Origin: Janthinobacterium sp. ROICE36
GTDB taxonomy: Bacteria > Pseudomonadota > Gammaproteobacteria > Burkholderiales > Burkholderiaceae_D
DNA: 54,122 nucleotides
Reading direction: 5' to 3'
Assembly: GCF_002869965.1 (NCBI RefSeq)
Contig: NZ_PEBS01000041.1
Location: forward strand, 1 to 54,122
How positions within the stretch are numbered: position 1 is the first letter of the stretch; each line of letters begins with the position of its first letter. Positions 9,003 through 18,504 of the stretch are shown here, piece by piece. The position numbers and the translations under genes were made by a program. The notes beneath the pieces are model-generated. The model had not been told where the DNA came from. It did not search any database and saw only the letters and a program-made list of their open reading frames with translations.

Positions 9003-9084
9003 GCCAACTCCACTGCCGAAAACCACCATTATGCATGGCCATTCAGGCAATCCCGGACACCCCAGGACGCTGGCGCCACAGCGG

Positions 9085-9430
9085 CCGCTGCTCCACAAGC
9101 GCCAGCGGCGCAGCAGCACGCCGTACAGGGCAAACACCAGGCAGGCCAGCAGCATCAGCGCGTCGCCCGCATGCACGCCTTGCTGCAGCAAGGCCAGCAC
9201 ATCGCCGCGCCCCACCAGATACAGCAAGCCGCCAAACGACAGCACGCCGCCGGCCGCCATGCCCACCGTCAGGCGCTCGCCCAGCAGCAGCACGCTGAGC
9301 AGGGCCAGCTGCCACCACTGGCGACGGATGGCGGCGCGGTTGCGCCATAGGGGGCGGGCGCTAAACGGCGTCATCACCAGCAAGACCAGCACCAGGCGGT
9401 AAAAAGACGCGCCAAAGTGCGTTTACCTCC
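9085..9430 (-). pseudogene. DMT/EamA-type permease, internally deleted remnant
   Basis: In the frame running into the start of the MORN-type gene, the translation gives recognisable EamA transporter sequence. One piece is FYRLVLVLLVMTPFSARPL, typical of the second helix region. The other is LLGERLTVGMAAGGVLSFGG followed by GDALMLLACLVFALYGVLLR. The two pieces normally lie about 45 residues further apart (helices 3-4 are missing), and both the true N-terminus and the second half of the transporter are gone. There is no start codon with a ribosome-binding site. It is a degraded relic and not an N-terminal extension of the neighbour. Confidence 0.65.
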
Positions 9431-9612
9431 ATGTTCAGGAAACATTTCGGCACCACGCCCACCGCGTTTTACCAGGCAAAAGTCATCGCGGCATAAAAAA
9501 AATGCTGCTATGCATCAATAATCATGGGCGATCGTCGCCGCTCTTGTTATCATCGCAAGCCTTATCGCAGCGCGCCCATCCTGGCAGCGGTGTTGACCTC
9601 AATCACATCACC

Positions 9613-10212
9613 ATGACACAGAATTTCTTCCAGACATTCATCCTGCTCTTGCTCGTCACCGACCCGTTCGGCAACGTTTCCCTGTTCGTCAATGCCCTGA
9701 AACGGGTTCCGGTCGAGCGGCGTTGGAAAGTCGTCGTGCGCGAGTGCATGATCGCCTTCGGCATCTTGCTGCTGTTCATGTTCTTCGGCCGCCATTTCCT
9801 GAACGCCTTGCAATTGTCGGAAGTGGCGCTGCGCATCGGCGGCGGCGTCATTTTGTTCCTGATCGCCATGCGCATGGTGTTTCCACAGCCCAATGCGGGC
9901 AATAGCGACCACGAGATGGGCGGCGAACCGTTCATCGTGCCTCTGGCCATCCCAGCGCTGGCCGGCCCGTCGGCACTGGCTACCGTGCTGCTGTTTTCCT
10001 CGCATGAAATGAATGACGTCATCGCCCACGTGGCGGGACTGACGGCCGTGGCCGCCGTCTGGCTGGCCGTCTTCCTGTGCGCCGAACGCTTGCAGCGGGC
10101 CCTCGGTCCCAGGGTCATGACGGCGTTTGAACGATTGATGGGTTTGATCCTGACGGCGATGGCCATTGAAATGTTGCTGGCCGGCATACGCGCATTTTTA
10201 AAGTCTGTATAA
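9613..10212 (+). CDS. MarC family inner-membrane protein
   Basis: The 199-residue product has six predicted membrane helices and the family-typical N-terminal segment FILLLLVTDPFGNVSLFV. It also has the central segment FIVPLAIPALAGPSALATVLL. MarC/NAAT proteins are inner-membrane proteins of unclear substrate; the historic link to antibiotic resistance has not held up for MarC itself, and amino-acid transport has been suggested for some. ATG 9613 is the start that places TM1 at the N-terminus; no strong ribosome-binding site is visible. The dinB-type gene follows 33 bases downstream on the same strand and may be co-transcribed. Confidence 0.88.
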   Translation: MTQNFFQTFILLLLVTDPFGNVSLFVNALKRVPVERRWKVVVRECMIAFGILLLFMFFGRHFLNALQLSEVALRIGGGVILFLIAMRMVFPQPNAGNSDHEMGGEPFIVPLAIPALAGPSALATVLLFSSHEMNDVIAHVAGLTAVAAVWLAVFLCAERLQRALGPRVMTAFERLMGLILTAMAIEMLLAGIRAFLKSV

Positions 10213-10245
10213 AATAGCCTTTCATTCATTCACGGAGGTTTGTCC

Positions 10246-10791
10246 ATGAGCCGTTGCGCCCACCTTTGCCTGATGGCCGATTACAACCAGTGGATGAATG
10301 CCAAGGTCTACGCAGCGGCGGCCAGCCTGCCGCCCGGCGAGCTGCAGTGCGAGCGGGGCGCGTATTTTGGCTCCCTGCTGGCCACCTTGAACCACGTGAT
10401 GGTGGGCGATACCCTGTGGCTGCAGCGCTACGCCAAACACCCGGCCGGCTTTCCCCTGCTCGATCCCATCCGCGCCATCACGCCACCCGCTTCGCTCACG
10501 CAGCCGCTGTTCGCGGCCGAGGATTTTGCCGCCATGCATGCGCACCGGCTGTGGCTGGACCAGCTCATCGTCGACTGGGCCGCCTCCATCACGGAAGCCG
10601 ACCTGGACCACCTGCTCGACTACCGCAACAGCAAGGGGCCGAACCGGCGCGAGTTTTTCAGCCTGCTCATGCATTTCTTCAACCACCAGACCCACCACCG
10701 GGGCCAGGCCAGCACCCTGCTGTCGCAAGCGGGCGTGGACATCGGCGACACGGATTTGCTGTTTCGCATCCCCAACCATATTGCCGACTGA
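10246..10791 (+). CDS. DinB family (four-helix metalloprotein) protein
   Basis: A 181-residue protein of the DinB/YfiT superfamily, a metal-binding four-helix bundle often linked to thiol-dependent or damage-induced functions, though not the polymerase DinB. The expected three metal-binding histidines are visible: one in TLNHVMVGD (about residue 50) and two in FNHQTHHRGQ (about residues 145-150). ATG 10246 has a strong GGAGG at 10234-10238. It follows marC on the same strand. The substrate or thiol partner cannot be deduced. Confidence 0.88.
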   Translation: MSRCAHLCLMADYNQWMNAKVYAAAASLPPGELQCERGAYFGSLLATLNHVMVGDTLWLQRYAKHPAGFPLLDPIRAITPPASLTQPLFAAEDFAAMHAHRLWLDQLIVDWAASITEADLDHLLDYRNSKGPNRREFFSLLMHFFNHQTHHRGQASTLLSQAGVDIGDTDLLFRIPNHIAD

Positions 10792-11041
10792 CAGCAGGCG
10801 GTACAGCCTCGCTTTCAGCGCGATCAATGCCAGCACCATCGCCCACAGCCGCGCACGTTGTTTCCACACGACAACTTATTTAATTTGCTACCAATTTTTT
10901 AACTTTTCACGGACTTAATACAAGTTTTTGTATTGCGATGCGGATTTTTGAGGAACAATTACAGGCTTGCCGAGCCTACGTATAAACCCGTAGCCCTGGC
11001 CTGTCGACGTTTTCCCTCACTTCCGCAACACGAAAGCAATC

Positions 11042-12751
11042 ATGTCACTCACACAATTCAAAATCGGCACCCGGCTCGGGATCGGGTTTGCTGTCGTCCT
11101 CGGCCTGCTGGTAGCCGTCTTGCTCGTCGGCCTGTATTCCATGGGGCAACTGAGCGCACGCACGCATGACATCGTGGCCGACAAGAACGTCAAGATGGCG
11201 GCGGCCAATACCATGAGCGACAACGTGCGCAACATTACCCTGGCGATCACCAGCGTGGTGGTGGCGCCGACGGAAGCGCTGGTGCAGGCGGAACTGGCGA
11301 AAATCGGCGAAGCGCGCAAGAAATACGGCGCCGCCAAAGAAACCTTGCAAAAGAAAATCTCGACGGACAAGGAAACGGCCCTGATGGCCGAACTGGACGC
11401 CGCCCTGAAATCGGGCGCGCCGCTGAACAACAAGGTCATCGAACTGCGCAATGCGGGCCAGACGGAAGAGGCGATCGCCTTTTTGACGCAGCAGGCGGCC
11501 CCGAGCCTGAAGATCGTGCTGGGCGCGCTCGACAGCCTGCTCGCCTATGAAGCGCAGCAGGCGGCGCAGGCGGCAGCAGATGCCGAATCGCTGAGCGCCA
11601 GCGCGCGCGCCTTCATGATCACCCTGGGCAGCGTGGCCGTGCTGCTGGGTGCCTTCGTGGCCTGGATCATCACGCGCTCGATTACCCGCCCCATCAATGC
11701 GGCAGTGGCCGTGGCCGAAACCGTGGCCTCGGGCGACCTGTCCTCGCACATCGTCGTCAATTCCAGCGATGAAACGGGCCGCCTGCTGGGCGCCCTGAAA
11801 GCCATGAACGACAGTTTATTGGGCGTGGTGGCGCAAGTGCGCCACGGCACGGATGCCATCGCCACGGCATCGGGCGAAATTGCCGCCGGCAACCTCGACC
11901 TGTCAGCACGCACGGAAGAGCAGGCCAGTTCGCTGGAAGAGACGGCGTCGGCCATGGAAGAGCTGACCTCGACCGTGAAACAGAACGCGGACAATGCGCG
12001 CCAGGCCAACCAGCTGGCAAAAAGCGCGTCCGAAGTGGCCGTGCGCGGCGGCAGCATCGTCGCGCAAGTAGTCGACACCATGGGCACGATCAACGCGTCG
12101 TCGAAGAAGATCGTCGACATCATCGGCGTCATCGATGGCATCGCCTTCCAGACCAACATTCTTGCCTTGAACGCGGCCGTGGAAGCGGCGCGCGCAGGCG
12201 AGCAGGGCCGTGGCTTCGCCGTGGTGGCAACCGAGGTGCGCAACCTGGCACACCGTTCGGCTTCGGCCGCCAAGGAAATCAAGGAACTGATCGCCGCGTC
12301 CGTCGCCAACGTGGACACGGGTTCGCGCCTCGTCAATGAAGCGGGCCAGACCATGGGCGACATCGTCGACAGCATCGTGCGCGTGACCGACATCATGGGC
12401 GAGATCACCTCCGCCACGCACGAGCAAACCATCGGCATCGAACAGATCAACATGGCCATTGCCCAGATGGATGAAGTGACGCAGCAAAACGCTGCCCTGG
12501 TGGAAGAGGCGGCGGCCGCCTCGCAAAGCATGCAGGAACAGGCAGGCGAGCTGGCGCACGTGGTGGGATTCTTTAAAACGGGCAACGCCGTTGCCGCATC
12601 TCAACCTGCAGTCAAGCGGGCCGCCGTCCGCAGCAGCATCGCGGCGCCCGCGCGCCCCGTGGCCCGCAAGGCGCCCGTGCGCCAGGCCGTGGCCGCCGCA
12701 CCGGCGCGCCGCAGCAATGCTGGCGCCGAAAGCGAATGGGAAGAGTTTTAA
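11042..12751 (+). CDS. Methyl-accepting chemotaxis protein with four-helix-bundle sensor
   Basis: A 569-residue transmembrane chemoreceptor. TM1 is at about residues 11-32, a 4HB_MCP-type periplasmic domain of about 150 residues follows, and TM2 is at about 190-212. HAMP starts at ITRSITRPINAAV, and the signalling domain has the same hairpin tip IDGIAFQTNILALNAAVEA as the receptor at 5322-7055. The C-terminus is an alanine/arginine-rich linker ending SEWEEF, a CheR/CheB tether. The periplasmic domain differs clearly from the other two receptors, so ligands probably differ. The upstream region 10873-11041 is AT-rich and holds the promoter. A strong terminator follows at 12777. Confidence 0.92.
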   Translation: MSLTQFKIGTRLGIGFAVVLGLLVAVLLVGLYSMGQLSARTHDIVADKNVKMAAANTMSDNVRNITLAITSVVVAPTEALVQAELAKIGEARKKYGAAKETLQKKISTDKETALMAELDAALKSGAPLNNKVIELRNAGQTEEAIAFLTQQAAPSLKIVLGALDSLLAYEAQQAAQAAADAESLSASARAFMITLGSVAVLLGAFVAWIITRSITRPINAAVAVAETVASGDLSSHIVVNSSDETGRLLGALKAMNDSLLGVVAQVRHGTDAIATASGEIAAGNLDLSARTEEQASSLEETASAMEELTSTVKQNADNARQANQLAKSASEVAVRGGSIVAQVVDTMGTINASSKKIVDIIGVIDGIAFQTNILALNAAVEAARAGEQGRGFAVVATEVRNLAHRSASAAKEIKELIAASVANVDTGSRLVNEAGQTMGDIVDSIVRVTDIMGEITSATHEQTIGIEQINMAIAQMDEVTQQNAALVEEAAAASQSMQEQAGELAHVVGFFKTGNAVAASQPAVKRAAVRSSIAAPARPVARKAPVRQAVAAAPARRSNAGAESEWEEF

Positions 12752-12776
12752 GTAGAGCAACACCTCCAGACGTGCA

Positions 12777-12809
12777 AGCCAGGCAGGAAGTTGCTGCCTG
12801 GCTTTTTTT
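12777..12809 (+). terminator. Rho-independent terminator of the chemoreceptor gene
   Basis: A perfect 10-bp stem, AGCCAGGCAG (12777-12786) with CTGCCTGGCT (12794-12803), has a 7-base loop and is followed by an uninterrupted T run to 12809. It lies 25 bases after the stop codon. Confidence 0.93.
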
Positions 12810-12923
12810 CGTCTGCAAACTGCACTTTTTTTGCGGCAAAGCCCGCGCAATAGGCGAAAGTGCAAAACGTGCAGCGCGCATACGCTTTACAATCCTCGCT
12901 CGCTTTACAAAATATTGGTCATC

Positions 12924-15900
12924 ATGAATCAGGCAGAACAGCAGCGCCTCCTGGCTATCCTGGAGTATTGGCACAAGATCGAATTCTTTATCCCGTTTGA
13001 CCTGAATCAAATCACGGACGTTGAAGACCCGTCCACCGTGCGTCTCCTGCACCGCGAACAGCTGGCGCAATTGCCGCTGCAGTTCGCCACGCAGTGGCAA
13101 GTCCCGTCCGAGCGCGAGGTCGACGGCTTTTCCCTGTTCCTCGGCGTGTTCGACAAGGCGGAAATCAACAAGGCTTGTCCGCCGGCCAACGGCCCGGAAA
13201 ACCTGGCCGAAACAGAAAAAACAGAGCTGCTGGGACGCTCGTGCTTTGCCCGCCTGTCCCTGAATGCGCTGGGCGAGCCGCAGTTCGATCCCGTGTCCGT
13301 CTCGACCTTGCCGTGGGCCCTGAGTCGCGCGCGTACGCCGGACTGGTCCGGCCTGAGCCTGGACGCCTTCAGCGACAGCCAGCTGGTGCTGCAAGACAGC
13401 TTGCGCAATTTCGCGGCAAGCCGCGCCCCGCAACAAGTGACCGACGAGGCGGGCAATGTCTCGTCGCCCCTGTCCGGCATGGAAATCGCGGCCCTGGCCG
13501 ACCTGCTGCGCGACTGGGCCGGTTTCCACCCGTCCGCCGGCCAGCCGCTGGCCGTGCTGGAATTGCGCACGCGCAAGAAACGCGCCGCCGTAACGGAAGC
13601 CGATACGCTTGAGTCCAGCCAGAATCGCAGCCTGGACTTCGGCGACGCGGTGGAACCATCGATCGATATCCTCAACAGTTTTTACCTCGACGACCTGGAA
13701 CAAATCATCCGCGCCTTGCGTGGCGGCAAGTTGCCCGCAACGGTGGCCGCCTATCTGACGCCGCTGGCGCAGGATGAGCGCATCGACCTCTACAGCCCGG
13801 ACGGACGCCAGGCGCTGGCCGCCATGCTCAACCCGGCCAATATGAACCGGGGACACTGGCTGGAAGACGCCAGCTACGCCATGAGCCTGATGCAACAGTT
13901 CGCCATCCACGGCGCGCGCACGGGCTTGAGCGAACGTGGCATCTTTTCCGTCAACGGCCCGCCCGGCACGGGCAAGACGACCTTGTTGCGCGAATTGTTC
14001 GCCGACAACATCGTGCGCCGCGCCAGCGTGCTGTCCTGTCTGGACCGCGCTGGCGACGCCTTCATCGGCAAGGTGGCCGTGGCCTTCGAAGGCGTGCGTG
14101 ACCCGATCACCATCGCCCGCTTGCGGCCCGAACTGACGGGCTTTGAAATGGTCGTCGCCTCGTCGAACAATGCGGCGGTGGAAAACATTTCCGGTGACTT
14201 GCCGAAACCGAAACAGCTGGGCAAGGAATGGGCACGCACGCGCTATTTCGAAAGCGTGGCGCGCCGGGTCGTGGCCGACGGCAATGGCGCCAACCGCACT
14301 CTGGACGAAACCGAGGCGCCATGGGGCTTGATGTCCTGTGCGCTGGGCAATAGCGCCAACCGCCGCCGCTTCATCAGCAATTTTTATGACGACGACTGGG
14401 ATAAAACCACGGCGCGCAAGACGCCGAACGCGCAAAATATCCGCCAATGGCTGGCCAGCTACCAGGGCGTCAGCTTCGCCCAGGCGGCGCGCGAGTTTCG
14501 CGAGACGGAACACCTGGTGGAAAAGACCCTGGCCGAGCACGCCCAGTACGCAGCCCTGTGGCAAGCCGTGGGTACTTGCACGGAAGCCGATTTCATGCAG
14601 GCCAGCCAGCAAGCGCTGATTGCTGCCGAGCAAGAGATGAATGCGGCAAATGGCGCCCTGTCCGCTGCGCTGGCGCAACAGGACACCCTGCTCGCCAGCA
14701 AAAAGGAATTGCTGGAAGAAGAGCGCCTGGTGGCGCTGACGCAGCCCGGTTTCTTTGCCCGTTTGTTCCGCACGGCCCCGGCGCGCGCCTACAAGGATGC
14801 CGTCATCGCCAATGCCGAGGCACAGCGCCAGGCCGCGCGCGACGTGTCCGCCATCAAGCTGCTGCTGAAAGGCGAGCTGGAACCGCGCTGCGAGCGGGCC
14901 CGCAACAGCCTGCACATCGCCCTGCGCACGGCGCAGTCGCGCCAGCGCGAATGGGATGACAGCACGGAACTGCTGCGCCGCGCGCGCATGCGTTTCCCTA
15001 CCATCGCCACGCCGGCCACCCTGGACGAGCTGGACGGCGACACGCTGCAGATAGCCGGCCTGTGGCATGAACCGGCGCTGGCGCGCCTGCGCTCGCGCCT
15101 GTTCGCCAAGGCCCTGGCCTTGCATGAAGCGTGGCTGGCGGAAGTGGCGAAGAAGGGCGGTCCCGGCTTTGGCGGCAACTTGCTGGCCGTATCGAAATTG
15201 CTGAAAAACAAGCGCGCCTACGACCAATCGCACATCGCCATGGTCTGGCACAGCCTGTTCATGGTGGTGCCTGTCGTGTCGACCACGTTCGCCTCGTTCG
15301 CGCGCCAGTTCCAGGGCATGGGCCCCGAATCGCTGGGCTGGCTGTTCATCGATGAAGCGGGCCAGGCCGTACCGCAGGCGGCGCTGGGCAGCCTGTGGCG
15401 CGCAAAACGTGCTGTCGTCGTGGGCGACCCGCTGCAGATCGAAGCCGTGTTCACGGTGCCGGGCCGCCTCGTGCAAGCCCTGTCCGCCCTGTCGCCGCAT
15501 ACGCAGGATGGCAGTTACGCGCCGACTTCCGTATCCGTGCAGACGCTGGCGGACAAGGCCAACCGCTATGGCGCAGTCGTCGGCGCCGGCAGCACCCAGC
15601 CGCTGTGGATAGGCAGCCCCCTGCGCGTGCACCGCCGCTGTGTGGAACCGATGTTTTCGCTGGCCAACAGCATCGCCTATGAAGACAAGATGGTCTACGG
15701 CTTGAGCGAACGCACGCCGCCAGCCGGCGCGCGCGGCCTGACGCGCGGTTCCAGCCGCTGGATCGACGCCATCGGCCCCGTCAGCTACAAGCAGGTATTG
15801 CCCATGCAGCTCGATTTCGTGCTGGAAGTGCTATTGAAACTGTATCGTCGCGACGGCAAGCTGCCTGAGATGTACCTGATCACGCCGTTCAAGGCCGTGC

Positions 15901-16262
15901 GCAACGAATTGCGCTCGCGCATCATCGATATGGACTGGGACCGCCGCCTCGGCTATGGCAAAGCGCCTGCGGCGCGCGAATTGCGCCAGTGGAGCAGCCA
16001 GATGGTGGGCACCGTGCACACTTTCCAGGGCAAGGAGCAAAGCGTGGTAATGCTGATCCTCGGCGCCGACGACAGCACGGCCGGCGCCGCGCTATGGGCG
16101 GCGGCCACGCCGAACCTGCTCAACGTGGCCCTGACGCGCGCGCAACACTATGTGTACATCGTCGGCAACCCCTTGCTGTGGGGGAAGTTGCCGCATTTTG
16201 CGCCCGCCTGCGCGCAGTTGCCGCATACGGGCATGCATGAGTTTCTTGTCGAAATGGGCTAA
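12924..16262 (+). CDS. SF1 (UPF1/DNA2-like) helicase with large unknown N-terminal domain
   Basis: A 1112-residue protein. The first 340 residues form a domain I do not recognise. An SF1 helicase core follows, with Walker A GPPGTGKTT at about 345-353 and Walker B FIDEAGQA at about 808-815. GDPLQIEAVF represents motif III. Motifs V/VI are near the C-terminus (TVHTFQGKEQ, then LNVALTRAQHYVYIVG). The core is split by an insertion of about 250 residues rich in alanine/glutamate helices (about 560-730), as in other UPF1-like bacterial helicases. It should unwind nucleic acid with ATP; substrate and pathway are unknown. ATG 12924 is the only reasonable start. The gene is monocistronic and overlaps the convergent histidine kinase gene by four bases. 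Confidence 0.85.
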   Translation: MNQAEQQRLLAILEYWHKIEFFIPFDLNQITDVEDPSTVRLLHREQLAQLPLQFATQWQVPSEREVDGFSLFLGVFDKAEINKACPPANGPENLAETEKTELLGRSCFARLSLNALGEPQFDPVSVSTLPWALSRARTPDWSGLSLDAFSDSQLVLQDSLRNFAASRAPQQVTDEAGNVSSPLSGMEIAALADLLRDWAGFHPSAGQPLAVLELRTRKKRAAVTEADTLESSQNRSLDFGDAVEPSIDILNSFYLDDLEQIIRALRGGKLPATVAAYLTPLAQDERIDLYSPDGRQALAAMLNPANMNRGHWLEDASYAMSLMQQFAIHGARTGLSERGIFSVNGPPGTGKTTLLRELFADNIVRRASVLSCLDRAGDAFIGKVAVAFEGVRDPITIARLRPELTGFEMVVASSNNAAVENISGDLPKPKQLGKEWARTRYFESVARRVVADGNGANRTLDETEAPWGLMSCALGNSANRRRFISNFYDDDWDKTTARKTPNAQNIRQWLASYQGVSFAQAAREFRETEHLVEKTLAEHAQYAALWQAVGTCTEADFMQASQQALIAAEQEMNAANGALSAALAQQDTLLASKKELLEEERLVALTQPGFFARLFRTAPARAYKDAVIANAEAQRQAARDVSAIKLLLKGELEPRCERARNSLHIALRTAQSRQREWDDSTELLRRARMRFPTIATPATLDELDGDTLQIAGLWHEPALARLRSRLFAKALALHEAWLAEVAKKGGPGFGGNLLAVSKLLKNKRAYDQSHIAMVWHSLFMVVPVVSTTFASFARQFQGMGPESLGWLFIDEAGQAVPQAALGSLWRAKRAVVVGDPLQIEAVFTVPGRLVQALSALSPHTQDGSYAPTSVSVQTLADKANRYGAVVGAGSTQPLWIGSPLRVHRRCVEPMFSLANSIAYEDKMVYGLSERTPPAGARGLTRGSSRWIDAIGPVSYKQVLPMQLDFVLEVLLKLYRRDGKLPEMYLITPFKAVRNELRSRIIDMDWDRRLGYGKAPAARELRQWSSQMVGTVHTFQGKEQSVVMLILGADDSTAGAALWAAATPNLLNVALTRAQHYVYIVGNPLLWGKLPHFAPACAQLPHTGMHEFLVEMG

Positions 16263-17659
16263 ACGGGGAAAACGAGGGTAAACGTCGTGGCGGCCGCATC
16301 CGACGCCACGCTCGCGCTGCCGCCATGCAATTGCATGATGGCCGTGACGATGGCCAGCCCCAGGCCTGTGGAAGCGGCCGAATCGCTGCGGGCCGGGTCG
16401 GCGCGGTAAAAGCGCTCGAACAGGTGCGGCAAATGGCGCGCGGGGATGGCGGGGCCGAGGTTGCTCACGCTCAATTCCACGCCCTCGTTCGTCGTATGCG
16501 CACGCAGCAGAATCGTGCTGCCCGGTGCCGCATGGCGTATCGCGTTCGACAGCAAATTGCCCAGCGCGCGGCGCAGCAGTTGCGGCTCGGCCGTCACTGC
16601 GCCGCTGCCGTGGCAGGCCAGCGCCAGCCCCCGCTCTTCGGCCAGGCCTTCAAAGAAATCGGCCAGGCGCAAGAACTCGTCCTGCACGGGCAAGACTTGC
16701 TTGACGAGCAGCATTTCATCCTGCTGCGCGCGCGCCAAAAACAGCATGCTGTCGATCATGCGCGACAGCCGTTCCAGCTCTTCCACATTCGACGACACCA
16801 GCTGCTCATAGTCTTGCGCACTGCGGGGGCGGGCCAGCATCACCTGGCTTTGCCCCAGCAGATTGGTCACGGGCGTGCGGAATTCATGCGCCAGGTCGGC
16901 GGAAAATTGCGACAGCCGCGCATAGCCTTCCTGCAGCCGCGCCAGCATGGCGTTGAGCGCCTGGATCAAAGGCAAGAGTTCCGTCGGCGCGCCGCGCGCC
17001 TCCAGCTGCTGGCCCAGCTTGCCGGGCCGCACCAGGGCCGCATGGGCGGCGATATTGCGCAACGGCCGCAGCCCCCGCAGCAGCATCACGCTGGCCAGTA
17101 TCGCCGCCACCAGCGCGCTGATGGCCACCGACACGACGATCTGCCACCGGTAGGCGGCAAACATGGCAGTGCGGTCGCCGTACACCCGGGCAACGGCAAT
17201 ATCGGCCATCTGCGCAGGGTCGCCAATGCGCGCGCTGGCCGCCACCACCCGGGCCGGATAGCCGTCGCGGCTGGTCCAGCTGACGATGGCGGCCGCCGTA
17301 ACAGGCGCATCGACGGCCACGGGAACAGCATGCGCCACCGTCTCGCCATGCGGATTGACATCGATCAAACGCGTGCCATCGGCGCGCACGATGCGGACCA
17401 AGGAATTCTCTTGCCCGCTCATGGTGTCGCGGAAATATTGGGGCCGTTCACGGATGATATCGAGGGTGCCCGCATTACCCAGCAACTGCTGGATCTGGCG
17501 CAGTTTGCCCAGCAACAAAATGTCGTCGCGGCGCTCGATTTCCGCGACGAACGAGCGGTACAGATGCATGCCCAGCCCGGCCGAGACCAACGCCACGATC
17601 AGCACGAACACGAGCGTGACGCGCAGGGTCAGCGAACGGCGCAGTTCCGCCAGCTTCAT
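16259..17659 (-). CDS. Heavy-metal/redox-type sensor histidine kinase (CusS/HprS-like)
   Basis: A 466-residue inner-membrane kinase of the heavy-metal sensor subfamily. TM1 is at about 12-32, a periplasmic domain at about 33-165, TM2 near 168-190, and HAMP begins after LLRGLRPLRNIAAH. The H-box is FSADLAHEFRTPVTNLLG. The N-box is LGNLLSNAIRHA, the F region LFERFYRADPAR, and the G2 box STGLGLAIV. Its start overlaps the end of the response regulator gene by four bases, so the pair is translationally coupled. In E. coli the related HprSR (YedVW) pair reacts to oxidative stress, and CusRS to copper/silver. Which signal applies here is not settled, but the HIU hydrolase neighbour favours an HprS-like role. 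Confidence 0.9.
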   Translation of the reverse strand: MKLAELRRSLTLRVTLVFVLIVALVSAGLGMHLYRSFVAEIERRDDILLLGKLRQIQQLLGNAGTLDIIRERPQYFRDTMSGQENSLVRIVRADGTRLIDVNPHGETVAHAVPVAVDAPVTAAAIVSWTSRDGYPARVVAASARIGDPAQMADIAVARVYGDRTAMFAAYRWQIVVSVAISALVAAILASVMLLRGLRPLRNIAAHAALVRPGKLGQQLEARGAPTELLPLIQALNAMLARLQEGYARLSQFSADLAHEFRTPVTNLLGQSQVMLARPRSAQDYEQLVSSNVEELERLSRMIDSMLFLARAQQDEMLLVKQVLPVQDEFLRLADFFEGLAEERGLALACHGSGAVTAEPQLLRRALGNLLSNAIRHAAPGSTILLRAHTTNEGVELSVSNLGPAIPARHLPHLFERFYRADPARSDSAASTGLGLAIVTAIMQLHGGSASVASDAAATTFTLVFPV

Positions 17660-18366
17660 GCGGCGGCGCCGCTGTCGGGAGCGGATGGCGCGCGCAATTC
17701 GCAGACATAGCCCATGCCCCGCAAGGTGTGGATCAGCTTGGGTTCGAACGGGTCGTCGAGCTTGCTGCGCAGGCGGCGGATGGCCGCGTCGATGACGTTG
17801 GTATCGCTCTCAAAATTGATGTCCCACACTTGCGAGGCGATGATGGAGCGCGACAGCACTTCGCCCTGGCGCCGCGCCAGTAAATGCAGCAAGCCGAATT
17901 CCTTGGCCGTCAGGGTGATGCGCTGGCCTTGCCGGCTGACCTTGCGTTTCATCACATCGATTTCCATGTCGCCGATGCGGATCACCTCGTCTTCGCGTGG
18001 CGGTCCGCGCCGCAGCAGGGTGCGGATGCGCGCCACCAACTCGGCAAAGGCAAACGGTTTCACCAGGTAATCGTCGGCGCCCAGTTCCAGCCCCTTCACG
18101 CGGTCCTGCACTTCGTCACGCGCGGTGAGGAAAATCACGGGTACGTCCGCGCCGCCTTCTTGCAGCCGCAGCGCGCGCAAGACTTGCCAACCATCCATGA
18201 TGGGCAGCATGACGTCGAGCACGATCAAATCGGGCGCCTCCGTGCCGGCCAGGTGCAGCCCGTCGCGGCCGTTGCGCGCCAGGCTCACTGTAAATCCGGA
18301 TTCGGCCAGGCCACGCAACAGATAGTCGCCCGTCTTCGGTTCGTCTTCGATGACCAGGATGCGCAT
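17656..18366 (-). CDS. OmpR-family response regulator (CusR/HprR-like)
   Basis: A 236-residue regulator with a receiver domain (residues 1-115: acidic pair EDE near 7-9, phosphoacceptor Asp in LIVLDVMLP at about 51, Lys in LVKPFAFAEL at about 102). A winged-helix DNA-binding domain of the OmpR type follows (about 130-225: LTAKEFGLLHLLARRQGEVLS...). It is the first gene of a two-gene operon with the sensor kinase and is divergent from the GlcG/HbpS-like and HIU hydrolase genes, with 138 bases between start codons. That arrangement matches hprRS-hiuH in enterobacteria. It probably controls the divergent genes and itself. Confidence 0.92.
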   Translation of the reverse strand: MRILVIEDEPKTGDYLLRGLAESGFTVSLARNGRDGLHLAGTEAPDLIVLDVMLPIMDGWQVLRALRLQEGGADVPVIFLTARDEVQDRVKGLELGADDYLVKPFAFAELVARIRTLLRRGPPREDEVIRIGDMEIDVMKRKVSRQGQRITLTAKEFGLLHLLARRQGEVLSRSIIASQVWDINFESDTNVIDAAIRRLRSKLDDPFEPKLIHTLRGMGYVCELRAPSAPDSGAAA

Positions 18367-18504
18367 GGCGGCTTTCTAATAGGAATATAAAACCATTTTA
18401 CGCGCGCTGATATGGCGTGCGGATGATAAAAATGTCATGCGGCGATCATCTTCTCGTAGGGTAACACTGGCCATACTGGCGCCACCTTATTCCATGGATG
18501 CCAG
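18367..18504. promoter_or_regulatory. Divergent control region between response regulator and secreted redox genes
   Basis: This is the only non-coding DNA between the two divergent operons, so it must hold both promoters and any regulator box. The facing segments CATTTTA (18393-18399) and TAAAAATG (18427-18434) form an imperfect inverted repeat with a long spacer. I did not find a clear match to the enterobacterial HprR or CusR box, so the binding site is unassigned. Confidence 0.4.

Noticed and set aside
7326..9350. A 674-residue plus-strand frame across the MORN-type gene
   Set aside because: It has no domain or ribosome-binding site. The minus frame has a signal peptide and repeats.
10792..10870. 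A minus-strand hydrophobic stretch (LWAMVLALIALKARLYRLL) after dinB
   Set aside because: It is too short, has no start signal, and runs on as an antisense shadow of dinB. It may be a relic of a membrane gene but cannot be supported.
12612..15632. A 1006-residue open frame on the minus strand opposite the helicase
   Set aside because: It is an antisense shadow of the GC-rich helicase gene. Its product is rich in His, Gln, Arg and Ala with no recognisable domain, while the plus frame has complete helicase motifs.
18367..18504. Search for a CusR or HprR binding box
   Set aside because: Only imperfect AT-rich inverted segments were found, and none matches the enterobacterial boxes well enough to call.
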